Positions 46,555-58,394 are shown, numbered from the stretch's first letter. The stretch: DNA of 64,000 nucleotides from Azophilus sp965220425 (GCA_965220425.1 OZ244830.1:3968001-4032000), one strand, 5' to 3'. Program-made: numbers and translations. The notes: a model not told the origin generated them from the letters alone.

Positions 46555-46767
46555 GTGGCGCTTGCTTCCAATCTCGACACCGCGCCGGAAACCGTCGCTC
46601 ATCTTCTGGATCGGCTTGGCCGTGTAGCGCCTGATCGCGTGCGGCTGATGCCCGCGCCCGGCGCCGCGACCGAAGACGATGTGCTCCGGGCAAACGATCA
46701 TGGAGAGTTGGGGGAGGTGCCTTCGAAATCCGCCAACCTTATGCCACTCAGGCAACATTGCGGCTAG
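46555..46767 (+). pseudogene. Second truncated Uma2-family N-terminus
   Basis: The 70-residue frame MALASNLDTAPETVAHLLDR, LGRVAPDRVRLMPAPGAATE then DDVLRANDHGEL matches the start of Uma2-family proteins, which continue LCELVDGVLVEK. Here the sequence departs after GEL (GEVPSKSANLM) and stops. The nuclease core is missing. It overlaps the end of the AmpG gene by four bases. Confidence 0.55.
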
Positions 46768-48356
46768 CCGGCGGCCGATGTTTCCGCTGACGGGCTGCCG
46801 GCTTCCCTGCGCGCCTCCTGGTGGCGCGCGGCCAGCGCGACCAGGAAAAATACCGGGACGCCGAGCGCCGCCGCGCCGAGAAAGAAGTACGCATAACCGA
46901 ACCCTTCCACCACCGTACCGGAGTAGCCTCCGAGCAGTTTGGGAAACAGCGTCATCAACGAACTGAAGATGGCGTATTGCGACGCCGTGAACCTGAGGCT
47001 CGTCAGGCTGGACAGATAGGCGACAAAGGCGGCGCTCGCGAGGCCCGCCGTCAGGTTGTCGGCGCCGATCACCACGTACAGCAGCGGCAGGTCGCCCGGG
47101 GAGGCGGCCAGTGCGATGAACAGCAGGTTGGTCGCCACGGTCAGTACCGCCCCCAGCATGAGAACGCGCATCACGCCGTACTTCAGCGCCAGCCAGCCGC
47201 CCAGAAAGCCGCCGAGTATGGTCATCCAGATGCCGAATACCTTGGTCGCCGTGGCAATGATCTCCTTGCTATAGCCCATGTCGTAATAGAAGACGTTGGC
47301 GATCACGCCGAGCACGATGTCGGAAACCCGGTAGAAGCCGACCAGCAGCAGGATCGGCAGCGCGGCCCGGCCGTAACGCGCGAAGAAGTCGACTACCGGA
47401 GCCACATAGGTGTCGCGCACCATTGCGCTACGCACGACCGCGGCGGCCACGCCGAGCCGCGCCACCGCCAGCGCCAACCCCACCGAGGCGCCAAGGCGAA
47501 GGGCCTGCATGAGGAACGCCGCAAGCGTCTCGTGCAGGCCGGCCACGCCCGACAGCCAGGCCGCCGCGGAATCGATCCAATCCCCGAGGGCGACGAAGGT
47601 ACCGGCGAAGGTGCCCACCACGAGTACGAACAGCAGCAGAAAGCGCGCGTAATCCGGGGCGCCATGGAAGTACGCGGACACCTCCCGGCGCACCGGCTCG
47701 CGCACCACGAGCGTGGTCGCAACGCCGACGAGCATGGCGGCGGCCATGCACAGATAGGTCCACTGCCACGCGGCATAGATGTAGTTGCCGGCGGTACTGC
47801 CGAATCCGGCCGCCAGATACAGAGCGGCCGCGCCGGCAACCAGCATGCCGCCCCGGTACCCCGCGACGTAGGCGGACGACAACAGCGCCTGCATGGACTC
47901 ATCGGCTGCCTCGATTCGATAGGCATCGATGACGATGTCCTGGGTGGCCGCGGAGAACCCCAGGGCAACCGCGGCGAATGCCATCGTCGTCAGGCCCTGT
48001 GCAGTACCCGGATCGCAGAACGCCATGCCGACGATGGCGCCGATAACCGCAAACTGGGCAACCAGCAGCCAGCCGCGCCGCTGGCCCATGAGCCGGGAAA
48101 GAACGGGCAGCGGCAACTTGTCTATGAGCGGCGCCCACACGAACTTGAACGAATAACCCAGCGCCGCCCAACTGAAGTAGGTGACGGCGCTGCGTTCCAC
48201 ACCCGCTTCCCGTAACCACAGCGACAACGTCGCAAAGATGAGCAACAGCGGCAGGCCGGACGAGAAGCCCAGGAACAGGAGCGCCGCAACGCGCGGATGC
48301 AGCCAGGCAGTTATGGTTGGGCGGTCGGTTTGCACGGATCGCGCATCGTCTTTCAT
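46764..48356 (-). CDS. ampG: AmpG-like muropeptide permease
   Basis: A 530-residue MFS protein with 12 or more membrane segments. GFSSGLPLLLIFATLSLWLR near residue 30, FSWAALGYSFKFVWAPLIDK and TQDIVIDAYRIE are strong AmpG signatures, and ADNLTAGLASAAFVAYLSSL then FTASQYAIFSSL near residue 450 are also typical. AmpG imports N-acetylglucosaminyl-1,6-anhydro-muropeptides from the periplasm for cell-wall recycling. Its metabolic partner ampD is 8 kb away on the same strand. The gene is longer than E. coli AmpG only in its tail (QEARREAGSPSAETSAAG). Confidence 0.92.
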   Translation of the reverse strand: MKDDARSVQTDRPTITAWLHPRVAALLFLGFSSGLPLLLIFATLSLWLREAGVERSAVTYFSWAALGYSFKFVWAPLIDKLPLPVLSRLMGQRRGWLLVAQFAVIGAIVGMAFCDPGTAQGLTTMAFAAVALGFSAATQDIVIDAYRIEAADESMQALLSSAYVAGYRGGMLVAGAAALYLAAGFGSTAGNYIYAAWQWTYLCMAAAMLVGVATTLVVREPVRREVSAYFHGAPDYARFLLLFVLVVGTFAGTFVALGDWIDSAAAWLSGVAGLHETLAAFLMQALRLGASVGLALAVARLGVAAAVVRSAMVRDTYVAPVVDFFARYGRAALPILLLVGFYRVSDIVLGVIANVFYYDMGYSKEIIATATKVFGIWMTILGGFLGGWLALKYGVMRVLMLGAVLTVATNLLFIALAASPGDLPLLYVVIGADNLTAGLASAAFVAYLSSLTSLRFTASQYAIFSSLMTLFPKLLGGYSGTVVEGFGYAYFFLGAAALGVPVFFLVALAARHQEARREAGSPSAETSAAG

Positions 48357-48360
48357 GGAA

Positions 48361-48444
48361 AAATTTTTCGACCCATTGAATCTACACGATTTATCTGTCA
48401 GGGAAGTCGAGGCGCCGAATGGGGCGATCGCTCGGGCTCCGGGT
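48361..48444 (+). repeat. Dispersed intergenic repeat A, copy 3
   Basis: Direct copy of the repeat at 1680-1767, sharing TTTTTCGACCC, TTGAATCTACACGATTTA and GGGGCGATCGCTCGGG. It fills the gap between the AmpG start and the yajQ stop, two genes in the same orientation. Confidence 0.75.
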
Positions 48445-48452
48445 AGGGGCGG

Positions 48453-48935
48453 TCAATCGCGATAATTGTCGAATTGCAGCGGTACATCCAGCTCGGTTTC
48501 CTTCAGCGTCGCGATTATGCGCTGCAGGTCATCGCGCTTCTTGCCTGTCACGCGCAGTTTCGGCCCATTGATCTGCGCCTGTACCTTGAGCCTGGAGTCC
48601 TTGACGATGCGGACGATCCTTTTGGCCGTATCCCGGTCGATGCCCTGCTTGAGCCCGAAAAGCCGGCGCCGCTGCTTGCCGGCGCCCTCTATCGCTCCGG
48701 GGTCCAGGCAGGCGCCGTCGACTCCCCGCCGCGCCATCTTGTCGCGCAGGATGTCCTCCATCTGCCGGAGTTGGAAATCTTCCATCGCCAGCAGTTGAAC
48801 CCCGGCGTCGTCCAGTTCGAAACTCGCGTCCACACCGCGAAAGTCGAAGCGCGAACGCAACTCCCGGGCGGCCTGGTCAACGGCATTGTGCATCTCGTGC
48901 ATGTCGACCTCCGAGACGACATCGAATGACGGCAT
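48453..48935 (-). CDS. yajQ: YajQ-family nucleotide-binding protein
   Basis: A 160-residue member of the YajQ/DUF520 family, cytosolic. MPSFDVVSEVDMHEMHNAVD and ELRSRFDFRGVDASFELDD are the conserved start, and GIDRDTAKRIVRIVKDSRLK with KVQAQINGPKLRVTGKKRDD is the second ferredoxin-like repeat. Some homologues bind cyclic di-GMP and modulate transcription. The start at 48935 has AAGGAGG at the right distance; an upstream extension is unconserved. It reads into the repeat A copy and then ampG. Confidence 0.96.
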   Translation of the reverse strand: MPSFDVVSEVDMHEMHNAVDQAARELRSRFDFRGVDASFELDDAGVQLLAMEDFQLRQMEDILRDKMARRGVDGACLDPGAIEGAGKQRRRLFGLKQGIDRDTAKRIVRIVKDSRLKVQAQINGPKLRVTGKKRDDLQRIIATLKETELDVPLQFDNYRD

Positions 48936-49368
48936 GGCTCCCTCCTTTCCGATACCGAAGAAATCCTGTTCCCTTGAAGGGGGATGCGAGATACCTTCGG
49001 GCCAACCGAACCCGTTTCTTGACAAACCCGCCAGCCCCTTCCATGACGTCCGTTCGCCGGCAGAAGACTGGCCACGGCAACAAACTTACATGGCAAACGC
49101 AGGCTTTCCAATCCCGTGCCCTTGCGCGCGATGATCGTGCGCTCGCCGTAGATGCCATTGAGCGCTGCATTCCGAACCGCCAAGTCCGGGGCGGATACCG
49201 ATCTGTCCACAACTGCCCCGAACCGAACGTCAATCGGCGTGTCCAAATTGACAGACTTCACTGAATCAATCGTTTGCACGCCCTCCGCCCAGCCATGACA
49301 ATGCCTTCGCCGCCAGCGAGCACCGAATCCAGCCAGGCGGAGAAATCAACATCGGTCGAAACGATGCT
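48936..49368. other. Intergenic region with degenerate coding-like sequence
   Basis: A 433-base gap upstream of yajQ and of the divergent flavoprotein. Minus-strand frames through it show coding-like codon bias but are short and I recognise no family. Promoters for both genes must be here. Confidence 0.4.
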
Positions 49369-51510
49369 ATGAATACCAAACGAATCGTACTGTTAGCGGC
49401 GGTGGCTATCGTCGTCGCGCTGTTTTTCGCATTGGACCTGCAGCGATTCCTGACCATCGAGTACCTCGGCGCACAGGGCGAGGCGATCGTCGCGTTCAAG
49501 GACGACAACACCTGGACCGCTGCAGCCGTTTTCTTCCTGGCGTACGTTGCGGTCACGGGTCTGTCGCTGCCGGGCGCCGCGCTGATGACCCTGATCGCAG
49601 GCGCCCTGTTCGGCCTGGTAACAGGCGTAGTCATCGTGTCGTTCGCGAGCAGCATCGGCGCCACGCTCGCCTTCGCCATCGCCCGCTACCTGTTCCGCGA
49701 TGCGGTACGCCGGCGATTCGAGCGCGCCCTGGTCGCGATCGACCGGGGCATCGAAAAGGATGGCGCCTTCTACCTGTTCGCCCTGAGGCTGGTACCGGCT
49801 TTCCCGTTCTTCGCCATCAACCTGGCCATGTCGGTCACGCCGATATCGGCCTGGACGTTCTATTGGGTCAGCCAGGTCGGCATGCTGCTCGGCACGATCG
49901 TCTACGTGAATGCCGGCGCCGAGTTGGGGCAGATCGAATCCCTGAGCCTGAGCGGCATCCTGACGCCGGAACTGATCGCCTCGTTCGCGCTGCTTGGCCT
50001 GTTTCCGCTGATCGCCAGAAAAGTGCTGGCCCAACTGAAGGCGCGCAAGGCACTGCGCCGCTTCAGTAAGCCCAGGCGCCTCGATACGAATCTCGTCGTG
50101 CTCGGCGCCGGCTCCGCGGGCCTGGTCAGCGCCCTGATCGCAGCCACCGTAAAGGCCAAGGTCACCCTGATCGAGCGGCGCCGCATGGGCGGCGACTGCC
50201 TGAACACCGGCTGCGTTCCCAGCAAATCGCTGCTGCGCTCCGCGAAAATGCTGTCGTATATGGCCAGGGCACAGGAATTCGGCTTGAAGAGCGCTCACGC
50301 CGAGTTCGACTTCGCCGACGTCATGGAGCGCGTGCAAGGCGTCATCAAGGCCATCGAGCCGAACGACTCCGTCGAGCGCTATACGGGGCTGGGCGTCGAC
50401 TGCATCATGGGCGACGCAACCATCACCTCGCCCTATACGGTGCAGGTGAACGGCAATGAAATCGCCACCCGCAACATCGTTATCGCCACGGGCGGGACGC
50501 CCTTCGTTCCACCGATCCCCGGGCTCGCGGAAGCCCCCTACTACACCTCGGATACCATCTGGAACCTGCGCACCCTGCCGCACCGCTTCGTCGTTCTGGG
50601 CGGCGGCCCGATCGGCAGCGAGCTGGCGCAGGCATTCTGCCGCTTCGGCGCCTCGGTAACCCAGGTGGAACAGGCGCCGCGCCTGTTGATGCGCGAAGAC
50701 GCCGATGTCGGCGAATTACTGCGCGGGCACTTCGCCGACGACGGGGTCCGTCTGCTCACCGGCCATCGTGCGCTGCGAGTGGAATCCGACGGCGCGGATC
50801 ACGTCCTCGTCTGCGGAGACAAAGCCGGCAACGAGGTCAGTGCGCCCTTTGACGCCCTGCTCGTCGCGGTTGGACGCCGTCCGAACAGCGAAGGCCTCGG
50901 CCTCGACGCCCTCGGCATCGCCCTGGACGAGCGCGGTGGCGTGGAGGTGGACGAATTCCTGCGCACCAGCATACCCACGATCTACGCCTGCGGCGATGTC
51001 ATCGCTCCGTATCAGTTCACCCACACCGCTTCCCACGAGGCCTGGTACGCATCGGTCAACGCGCTGTTCGGCCCCTTCAAACGGTTCAAGGTCGACTATT
51101 CGGTCATTCCCTGGACGACGTTTACCGATCCCGAAGTGGCCCGGGTCGGTCTGAACGAACAGGAGGCGGACCGCCAGGGCATTGCCGTGGAGGTCACCCG
51201 CTACAACCTCGAGGAACTCGACCGCGCTCTCGCCGACGGAGAAGGCCGGGGTTTCGTCAAAGTGCTCACCTCACCCGGCAAGGACCGGATTCTCGGCGCC
51301 ACCATCGTCGGCCATCACGCCGGCGACCTGCTCTCGGAATTCATCACGGCCATGAAGTGGGGCCTGGGCCTGAAGAAGATCATGAGCACCATCCACGTCT
51401 ATCCGACGCTCACGGAAGCCAACAAGTTCGCCGCGAGTACCTGGCGCAGGGGCCACGCCCCGGAAGGCCTGCTGCAGTGGGTGGAGAAGTTTCACCGTAT
51501 GCGGCGATAG
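49369..51510 (+). CDS. VTT/DedA-like membrane domain fused to pyridine nucleotide-disulfide oxidoreductase
   Basis: A 713-residue fusion. Residues about 1-230 are a TVP38/TMEM64 (VTT) domain with several hydrophobic segments and the motif FALRLVPAFPFFAINLAMS. Residues 240-713 form a MerA/Lpd-like flavoprotein: FAD motif VVLGAGSAGLVSA, redox Cys277 and Cys282 in GGDCLNTGCVPSKSL, NAD motif VVLGGGPIGSELAQAF, and IYACGDV near residue 545. The dimer-interface motif HVYPTLTEANKFA is at the end. Such fusions are known in bacteria, but their substrates are not settled. The redox pair could reduce a quinone-linked or metal substrate at the membrane. Confidence 0.9.
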   Translation: MNTKRIVLLAAVAIVVALFFALDLQRFLTIEYLGAQGEAIVAFKDDNTWTAAAVFFLAYVAVTGLSLPGAALMTLIAGALFGLVTGVVIVSFASSIGATLAFAIARYLFRDAVRRRFERALVAIDRGIEKDGAFYLFALRLVPAFPFFAINLAMSVTPISAWTFYWVSQVGMLLGTIVYVNAGAELGQIESLSLSGILTPELIASFALLGLFPLIARKVLAQLKARKALRRFSKPRRLDTNLVVLGAGSAGLVSALIAATVKAKVTLIERRRMGGDCLNTGCVPSKSLLRSAKMLSYMARAQEFGLKSAHAEFDFADVMERVQGVIKAIEPNDSVERYTGLGVDCIMGDATITSPYTVQVNGNEIATRNIVIATGGTPFVPPIPGLAEAPYYTSDTIWNLRTLPHRFVVLGGGPIGSELAQAFCRFGASVTQVEQAPRLLMREDADVGELLRGHFADDGVRLLTGHRALRVESDGADHVLVCGDKAGNEVSAPFDALLVAVGRRPNSEGLGLDALGIALDERGGVEVDEFLRTSIPTIYACGDVIAPYQFTHTASHEAWYASVNALFGPFKRFKVDYSVIPWTTFTDPEVARVGLNEQEADRQGIAVEVTRYNLEELDRALADGEGRGFVKVLTSPGKDRILGATIVGHHAGDLLSEFITAMKWGLGLKKIMSTIHVYPTLTEANKFAASTWRRGHAPEGLLQWVEKFHRMRR

Positions 51511-51536
51511 CCCGTCACAGTCGGCTCCCGAGGAGC

Positions 51537-51902
51537 TAGCCCGCATATCTCACCAAGCCGCTTGTTGAGTCACTGAATGTCATTGCGTTTCAATCAGGTA
51601 CCTTCGCTTTTTGGAGGTTCCGCCCGGCACAGACTGCGCTGGCCGCGCCCTCGCTAGCCCGCATATTGCACCAAGGGCCGCGATGATCGCGCAGGATTTT
51701 GCCCGTATGCGCGTGCTCGCGACCGGAATCATAGCCACGCCTATGGTGTAGGGAGCATGTGCGTGCATACGGGCAAAAGACCAGCGAGGGCGCGGCCAGC
51801 GCAGTTTGTAAGGCTTCAGAACGTCGAAAAGTGTAATAAAGGTGAGCGAAATCAAAAGACATTCGTCAACTCGACAAGCGGCTTGGTGCAATATGCGGGC
51901 TA
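51537..51902. repeat. 366 bp nested palindrome (MITE-like or structured RNA)
   Basis: The outer arms, 51537-51655 and 51783-51902, begin TAGCCCGCATAT and end ATATGCGGGCTA, and meet as CTGCGCTGGCCGCGCCCTCG and its complement. Within the 127-base centre, TTTTGCCCGTATGCGCGTGC (51697) pairs with GCGTGCATACGGGCAAAA (51761), and CATAG-CCACGC-CTATG (51730-51745) forms the tip. The element includes repeat B copy 2. Confidence 0.85.
51655..51743 (+). repeat. Dispersed repeat B, copy 2
   Basis: Matches 4553-4642: CCCGCATATTGCACCAAGGG, then CGCGATGATCGC, GCGCGTGCTCGCGA and CATAGCCACGCCTA. The most conserved bases lie in the central hairpin of the palindrome. Confidence 0.75.
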
Positions 51903-51922
51903 CTCTTTTGCCCGCGTGCGCG

Positions 51923-51953
51923 CACGGGGTCTGTGGCAAGGCGCGGCCCGCCG
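51923..51953 (+). repeat. Dispersed repeat C, copy 2
   Basis: Shares about 31 bases, including GTGGCAAGGCGCGGCCCGCCG, with 7498-7528. Lies 20 bases past the palindrome. Confidence 0.55.
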
Positions 51954-52002
51954 TGAAGGGCGCCCGCTGGCATTGCACCAGGGCTCCGCCCGCGCGATCG
52001 CG

Positions 52003-53778
52003 TCAAAGGCTCAAGCGCCGGATGTCGTTCAACAGGCTGGCCAGGTGCTGGACGAACCGGCCGGCTTCCGCGCCGTTGATCGCCCGGTGATCGTAACTGA
52101 GCGATAGCGGCAGGATCTTGCGCGGCTGGAACTCGGAACCGTCCCACACCGGCTTGGTCGCCAGCCGCCCCACGCCCAGGATGGCGACCTCCGGCGCGTT
52201 AACGATGGGGGTGAAGCCGGTCCCGCCAAGCGCGCCCAGGCTCGAAACGCTGAAGGTTCCGCCCTGGGCATCGCCGATGGCCAGGCGCTTGCCGCGCACC
52301 TTCGCGGCGAGTTCGGCAATTTCCGCGGCCAGTTCCCAGATGCCCTTCCGGTCCGCATTCCCGATAACCGGCACGACCAGGCCCTGGTCGCTGTCTACCG
52401 CAAAGCCGATGTTGTAGTAGCGCTTGAGCAGGTAGTTCTCGGCGTTCGCATCGAGGGATGCGTTGAAGGTGGGAAATTCCTTCAATGCATAGCAGCAGGC
52501 CTTGACGATGAATGGCAGCGGCGTGAGCTTGACGCCCCGCTCCGTCGCTTCCGGCTTGAGAGATTGTCGAAAGGCCTCCAGTTCCGTCACGTCCGCCTCA
52601 TCGTGCTGGGTGACATGGGGAATGTTGAGCCAGCTTGCGTGCAGGTTCCGGGCACCGGCGGCCCGCACCCGGGTCAGCGGCATGCTTTCCACCGGCCCGA
52701 ATCGGGCGAAATCCACTGTCGGAACCGGCGGTATGCCCGCGCCACCTCGCTCGCCCCCCGCCCGGGGCGACGCCATCGCCTGTTTCACGAAGCGTTTGAC
52801 ATCGTCCTTGACGATTCGCCCGCGAGCGCCGGTACCATTGACCTCGGTCAGGGCCACGCCCAGCTCGCGGGCCAGGCGGCGCGTCGCAGGGCCGGCATAC
52901 ACCTTGGCTCCGGGACTATGCTCTTGGGGGATTTCGGATCCGGGGGGCTTGGCCGGCGCCAGCGGCGGCGAGGGCCTGCGTGCCCGCGGTACCGACGGGG
53001 TTTCGATGGGCGCCGGCGTTTGTGCCGCCGTGCCCGGAACCGGTACGGCGCGACGCGCCCCCCGAATTGCCGACTGTTCCGGTTGCGCCGCCGGCGATGC
53101 CGGTCGTTCCAGCCCCCGGGCCGAGCTTTCGTCGCTGTCGGTCGCCGGTGTCGGTCCGGCGGCAGCCCCGGTGGCCGCCAGGGTGAATAACCGGGTCCCT
53201 TCCACAACCGGGTCGCCTTCCTCCACATGCACCGCCGTTACGACGCCGGCGGCGCCGGCCGGTATTTCCATGGTCGCCTTGTCGGACTCCACGACGACCG
53301 CCAAGCCGTCCTCTTCCACCCATTCGCCCGGACTGATCGCCACTTCAATGACCACCACATCCTGGGCATCGCCGATATCGGGCACGGAAACCACCATTTC
53401 ACCCTGGGTGAGAGGCTCCGTGCCGCCGGGTGCCGCTCCGCTCAACGGTTGCGTGCCCGGCGCCTGTTGCGGGTCCGCGGGCTCGGCTTCTTCCAGGCCC
53501 GCCGCCATGTCCGGATGTTCGTCCGCCGGGGTTTCCGTCGAATCTTCCGCGGCGCTGAGGCGCGCGATGAGTTGTCCCTCCTCCACGGCGTCGCCGATGC
53601 CCACCAACAACTCCTCCAGGGTTCCGGCGATCCCCGCGGGGACTTCCATGGATGCCTTGTCGGATTCGATGACCAGGATGGCGTCGTCCGGACCGACGCT
53701 ATCGCCGGGCGCGACGCACAGTTCGATGACCTCGACGTTTTCGGCGTCGCCGATGCCCGGAACCCGTATCTCCGCCAT
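52003..53778 (-). CDS. aceF: Pyruvate dehydrogenase E2 (dihydrolipoyl acetyltransferase)
   Basis: A 591-residue core enzyme of the pyruvate dehydrogenase complex. Two lipoyl domains carry Lys41 (ESDKASM) and Lys167 (ESDKATM), joined by acidic and Ala/Pro-rich linkers. The peripheral subunit-binding domain is VYAGPATRRLARELGVALTE (near 305), and the catalytic domain ends SLSYDHRAINGAEAGRF with the active His. It follows aceE by 6 bases. No lpd (E3) gene follows; the flavoprotein at 49.4 kb converges from the other side. Confidence 0.96.
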   Translation of the reverse strand: MAEIRVPGIGDAENVEVIELCVAPGDSVGPDDAILVIESDKASMEVPAGIAGTLEELLVGIGDAVEEGQLIARLSAAEDSTETPADEHPDMAAGLEEAEPADPQQAPGTQPLSGAAPGGTEPLTQGEMVVSVPDIGDAQDVVVIEVAISPGEWVEEDGLAVVVESDKATMEIPAGAAGVVTAVHVEEGDPVVEGTRLFTLAATGAAAGPTPATDSDESSARGLERPASPAAQPEQSAIRGARRAVPVPGTAAQTPAPIETPSVPRARRPSPPLAPAKPPGSEIPQEHSPGAKVYAGPATRRLARELGVALTEVNGTGARGRIVKDDVKRFVKQAMASPRAGGERGGAGIPPVPTVDFARFGPVESMPLTRVRAAGARNLHASWLNIPHVTQHDEADVTELEAFRQSLKPEATERGVKLTPLPFIVKACCYALKEFPTFNASLDANAENYLLKRYYNIGFAVDSDQGLVVPVIGNADRKGIWELAAEIAELAAKVRGKRLAIGDAQGGTFSVSSLGALGGTGFTPIVNAPEVAILGVGRLATKPVWDGSEFQPRKILPLSLSYDHRAINGAEAGRFVQHLASLLNDIRRLSL

Positions 53779-53784
53779 CCGTCC

Positions 53785-56457
<2,673 letters not shown>

Positions 56458-56571
56458 GCTGCGAATATTCCAACCCATGGAGTGCGCCAGCGGCGCGGCA
56501 TTGCCCGTCGTCGAAGGATTTTATCCTATCCGGTGTTGCAATGACGTTTCCGGGCCTGTGCGGTACCGGCA

Positions 56572-56613
56572 CGCATCGCTCACCGACTTTCGTCGCGAGG
56601 GCGTCGAGCCGCC
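56572..56613 (+). repeat. Dispersed repeat D, copy 2
   Basis: Matches 13497-13538 with about two mismatches (CGCATCGCTCACC, then ACTTTCGTCGCGAGGGCG). Lies directly against the ampD stop. Confidence 0.65.
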
Positions 56614-56615
56614 GC

Positions 56616-57158
56616 TCAGTACAGCGAGGTCAGGTACCGTTGCCAGTCGAAGCTTTGGCCGGGATCGGTTTTGCGTCCCGGCGCCACTTCGTTGTGGCCG
56701 ACAATGGCTTCCACACAGAGGCGCGGATAGGTCTCCAGCAATGCCCTGGTCAGCCGGACAAGTGCGCGGTATTGGGCGCCGGTGTAAGGCTTCGAGTCCG
56801 TGCCTTCGAGTTCGATTCCAATGGCGTAATCGTTGCAGTTCGGGCGCTCTTCCCAGCAGGACTCGCCGGCGTGCCAGGCGCGTTTGTCAAAGGGCACGTA
56901 CTGCGTACAGGCGCCGCCCCGGGCGATCGTCACGTGGCTCGAAACGCGCAATCCCGTCAAATCGAGGGCGTCTGCAACATCGTCAGGCAGGCGATCGGCG
57001 AACAGCTCGTCTATCAGACCTGTGCCGAACTTGCCGGGGGGCAACGAAATACCGTGCAGGACGATCAGGCTCGGGGCCTGCCCGCCGGGCCGCTCATCGT
57101 AGTGCGGGGAAGGTACCCGGCCTACCCCTGCCAGCCAATGCTGCGAATCGATATGCAC
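56616..57158 (-). CDS. ampD: 1,6-anhydro-N-acetylmuramyl-L-alanine amidase AmpD
   Basis: A 180-residue zinc amidase of the cytosol that removes the peptide from anhydro-muropeptides during cell-wall recycling. His35 in LIVLHGISLPPGKF and the His of VGHNEVAPGRKTDPG (near residue 150) with its Asp are the zinc ligands and catalytic set. CNDYAIGIELEG and the closing FDWQRYL are standard. The start MHIDSQHWLAGV is conserved. It is divergent from nadC, as in many Gammaproteobacteria, and partners the AmpG gene at 46.8 kb. Confidence 0.96.
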   Translation of the reverse strand: MHIDSQHWLAGVGRVPSPHYDERPGGQAPSLIVLHGISLPPGKFGTGLIDELFADRLPDDVADALDLTGLRVSSHVTIARGGACTQYVPFDKRAWHAGESCWEERPNCNDYAIGIELEGTDSKPYTGAQYRALVRLTRALLETYPRLCVEAIVGHNEVAPGRKTDPGQSFDWQRYLTSLY

Positions 57159-57243
57159 GCTCGTCTCTTAAGATGATCTTCGCATGGGGGCCATCAAAGG
57201 GCATTATCTCCCGGCAGTAGCGCGGCACAAGGATTCGATCTGC

Positions 57244-58092
57244 ATGCAGCAAGACCACGAGTTCCAGATGGCTGTCAGAGCGCACGTCAAGGCTGCCGTT
57301 GACGAAGATGTCGGGTCAGGAGACATCACCGCACAACTGACGCCGCAGTCGTCACTGGCCCAGGCCCGGGTGATCACCCGTGAGGCCGGGGTGTTCTGTG
57401 GGCAGCCCTGGGTAGCCGAAACCGGCAGGCAGATCGAACCGCGCATTGAACTGCATTGGCAGGCCAACGACGGCGATGCCATCGCGGCCGACCAGATCCT
57501 CCTGGAACTTGCCGGACCTGCCCGCGGCCTGCTCGCCGCCGAGCGAACGATGCTGAATTTTGCGCAACTGCTATCCGGCGTCGCGACGAGAACCCGGCAT
57601 TGCGTCGACCTGATTCGGGGTACCCGGGCCACCCTGCTCGACACCCGCAAGACCGTTCCGGGACTGCGCCTCGCCCAGAAATACGCGGTCCACTGCGGCG
57701 GCGGCGAGAACCATCGCATGGGTCTGTTCGACGCTTACCTGATCAAGGAGAACCACATTGCCGCGGCCGGCTCGATTCGGGCCGCGGTCGCAAGCGCGCG
57801 CGCGCTCGACGCCACCGCTCCATTGGAGGTCGAAGTGGAATCCGCCGCCGAGCTCGAAGAAGCCATCGGCGCCGGGGCCGACCTGATCTTGCTGGACAAC
57901 TTCTCGGCTGAGCAATGTGCGGATGCCGTCGCGCGCACCGCCGGCAGGGCGAAGCTCGAAGCCTCCGGCGGCATTGACGAACGAACGCTTCCCGCCATCG
58001 CCCGCACCGGCGTGGACTACGTGTCCGTCGGCGGCCTGACCAAGGCGGTACGGCCTCTCGACCTGTCGATGCGATTCCTGGACGCATCCTGA
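57244..58092 (+). CDS. nadC: Quinolinate phosphoribosyltransferase (carboxylating)
   Basis: A 282-residue cytosolic enzyme making nicotinate mononucleotide from quinolinate and PRPP in NAD synthesis. DEDVGSGDITAQL near residue 18, ERTMLNFAQLLSGVATRT, DTRKTVPGLRLAQKYAV and GGGENHRMGLFDAYLIKENH are all in place. The closing LEASGGIDERTLPAIARTGV and DYVSVGGLTKAVRPLDLSM are normal. The start at 57244 (MQQDHEFQMAV) gives the usual length; a 20-codon upstream extension looks unconserved. nadA and nadB are not in the window. Confidence 0.96.
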   Translation: MQQDHEFQMAVRAHVKAAVDEDVGSGDITAQLTPQSSLAQARVITREAGVFCGQPWVAETGRQIEPRIELHWQANDGDAIAADQILLELAGPARGLLAAERTMLNFAQLLSGVATRTRHCVDLIRGTRATLLDTRKTVPGLRLAQKYAVHCGGGENHRMGLFDAYLIKENHIAAAGSIRAAVASARALDATAPLEVEVESAAELEEAIGAGADLILLDNFSAEQCADAVARTAGRAKLEASGGIDERTLPAIARTGVDYVSVGGLTKAVRPLDLSMRFLDAS

Positions 58093-58394
58093 TTCCCACG
58101 ACAGCGAGAGCGCCGCGGGACGATGCTCGCCGTCCCTTTCCGCAGAACACGACGAACATCCTGAACTTCGGCATCCCCATCGGCGAGTCGGTCAACCGCC
58201 CGCCGAACGGAGCCCACGGTTGAGACGGGACCGGCGGGCGCCAGGCGCTTCCTGTCGGGTGACATCGGCGCATGGCGCACCTGTGCCGACTCGTATAGCA
58301 TCGACGGAAACGAGCCAAATACTCCGTTACGAAGAATAGACCGTGACCATGGGCAAGCGGCGGGAGGTTCTGGAGCGCCAGCCGGAGATCGGCC
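58093..58394. other. Intergenic region
   Basis: About 300 bases between nadC and the reductase. Short frames are present but I recognise nothing; it may be degenerate coding sequence. Confidence 0.4.

Larger units (their letters stand above)
51511..52002. other. 492-base repeat-filled gap between convergent genes
   Basis: Holds the nested palindrome at 51537-51902 and the repeat C copy at 51923-51953. No credible coding sequence. Confidence 0.7.
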
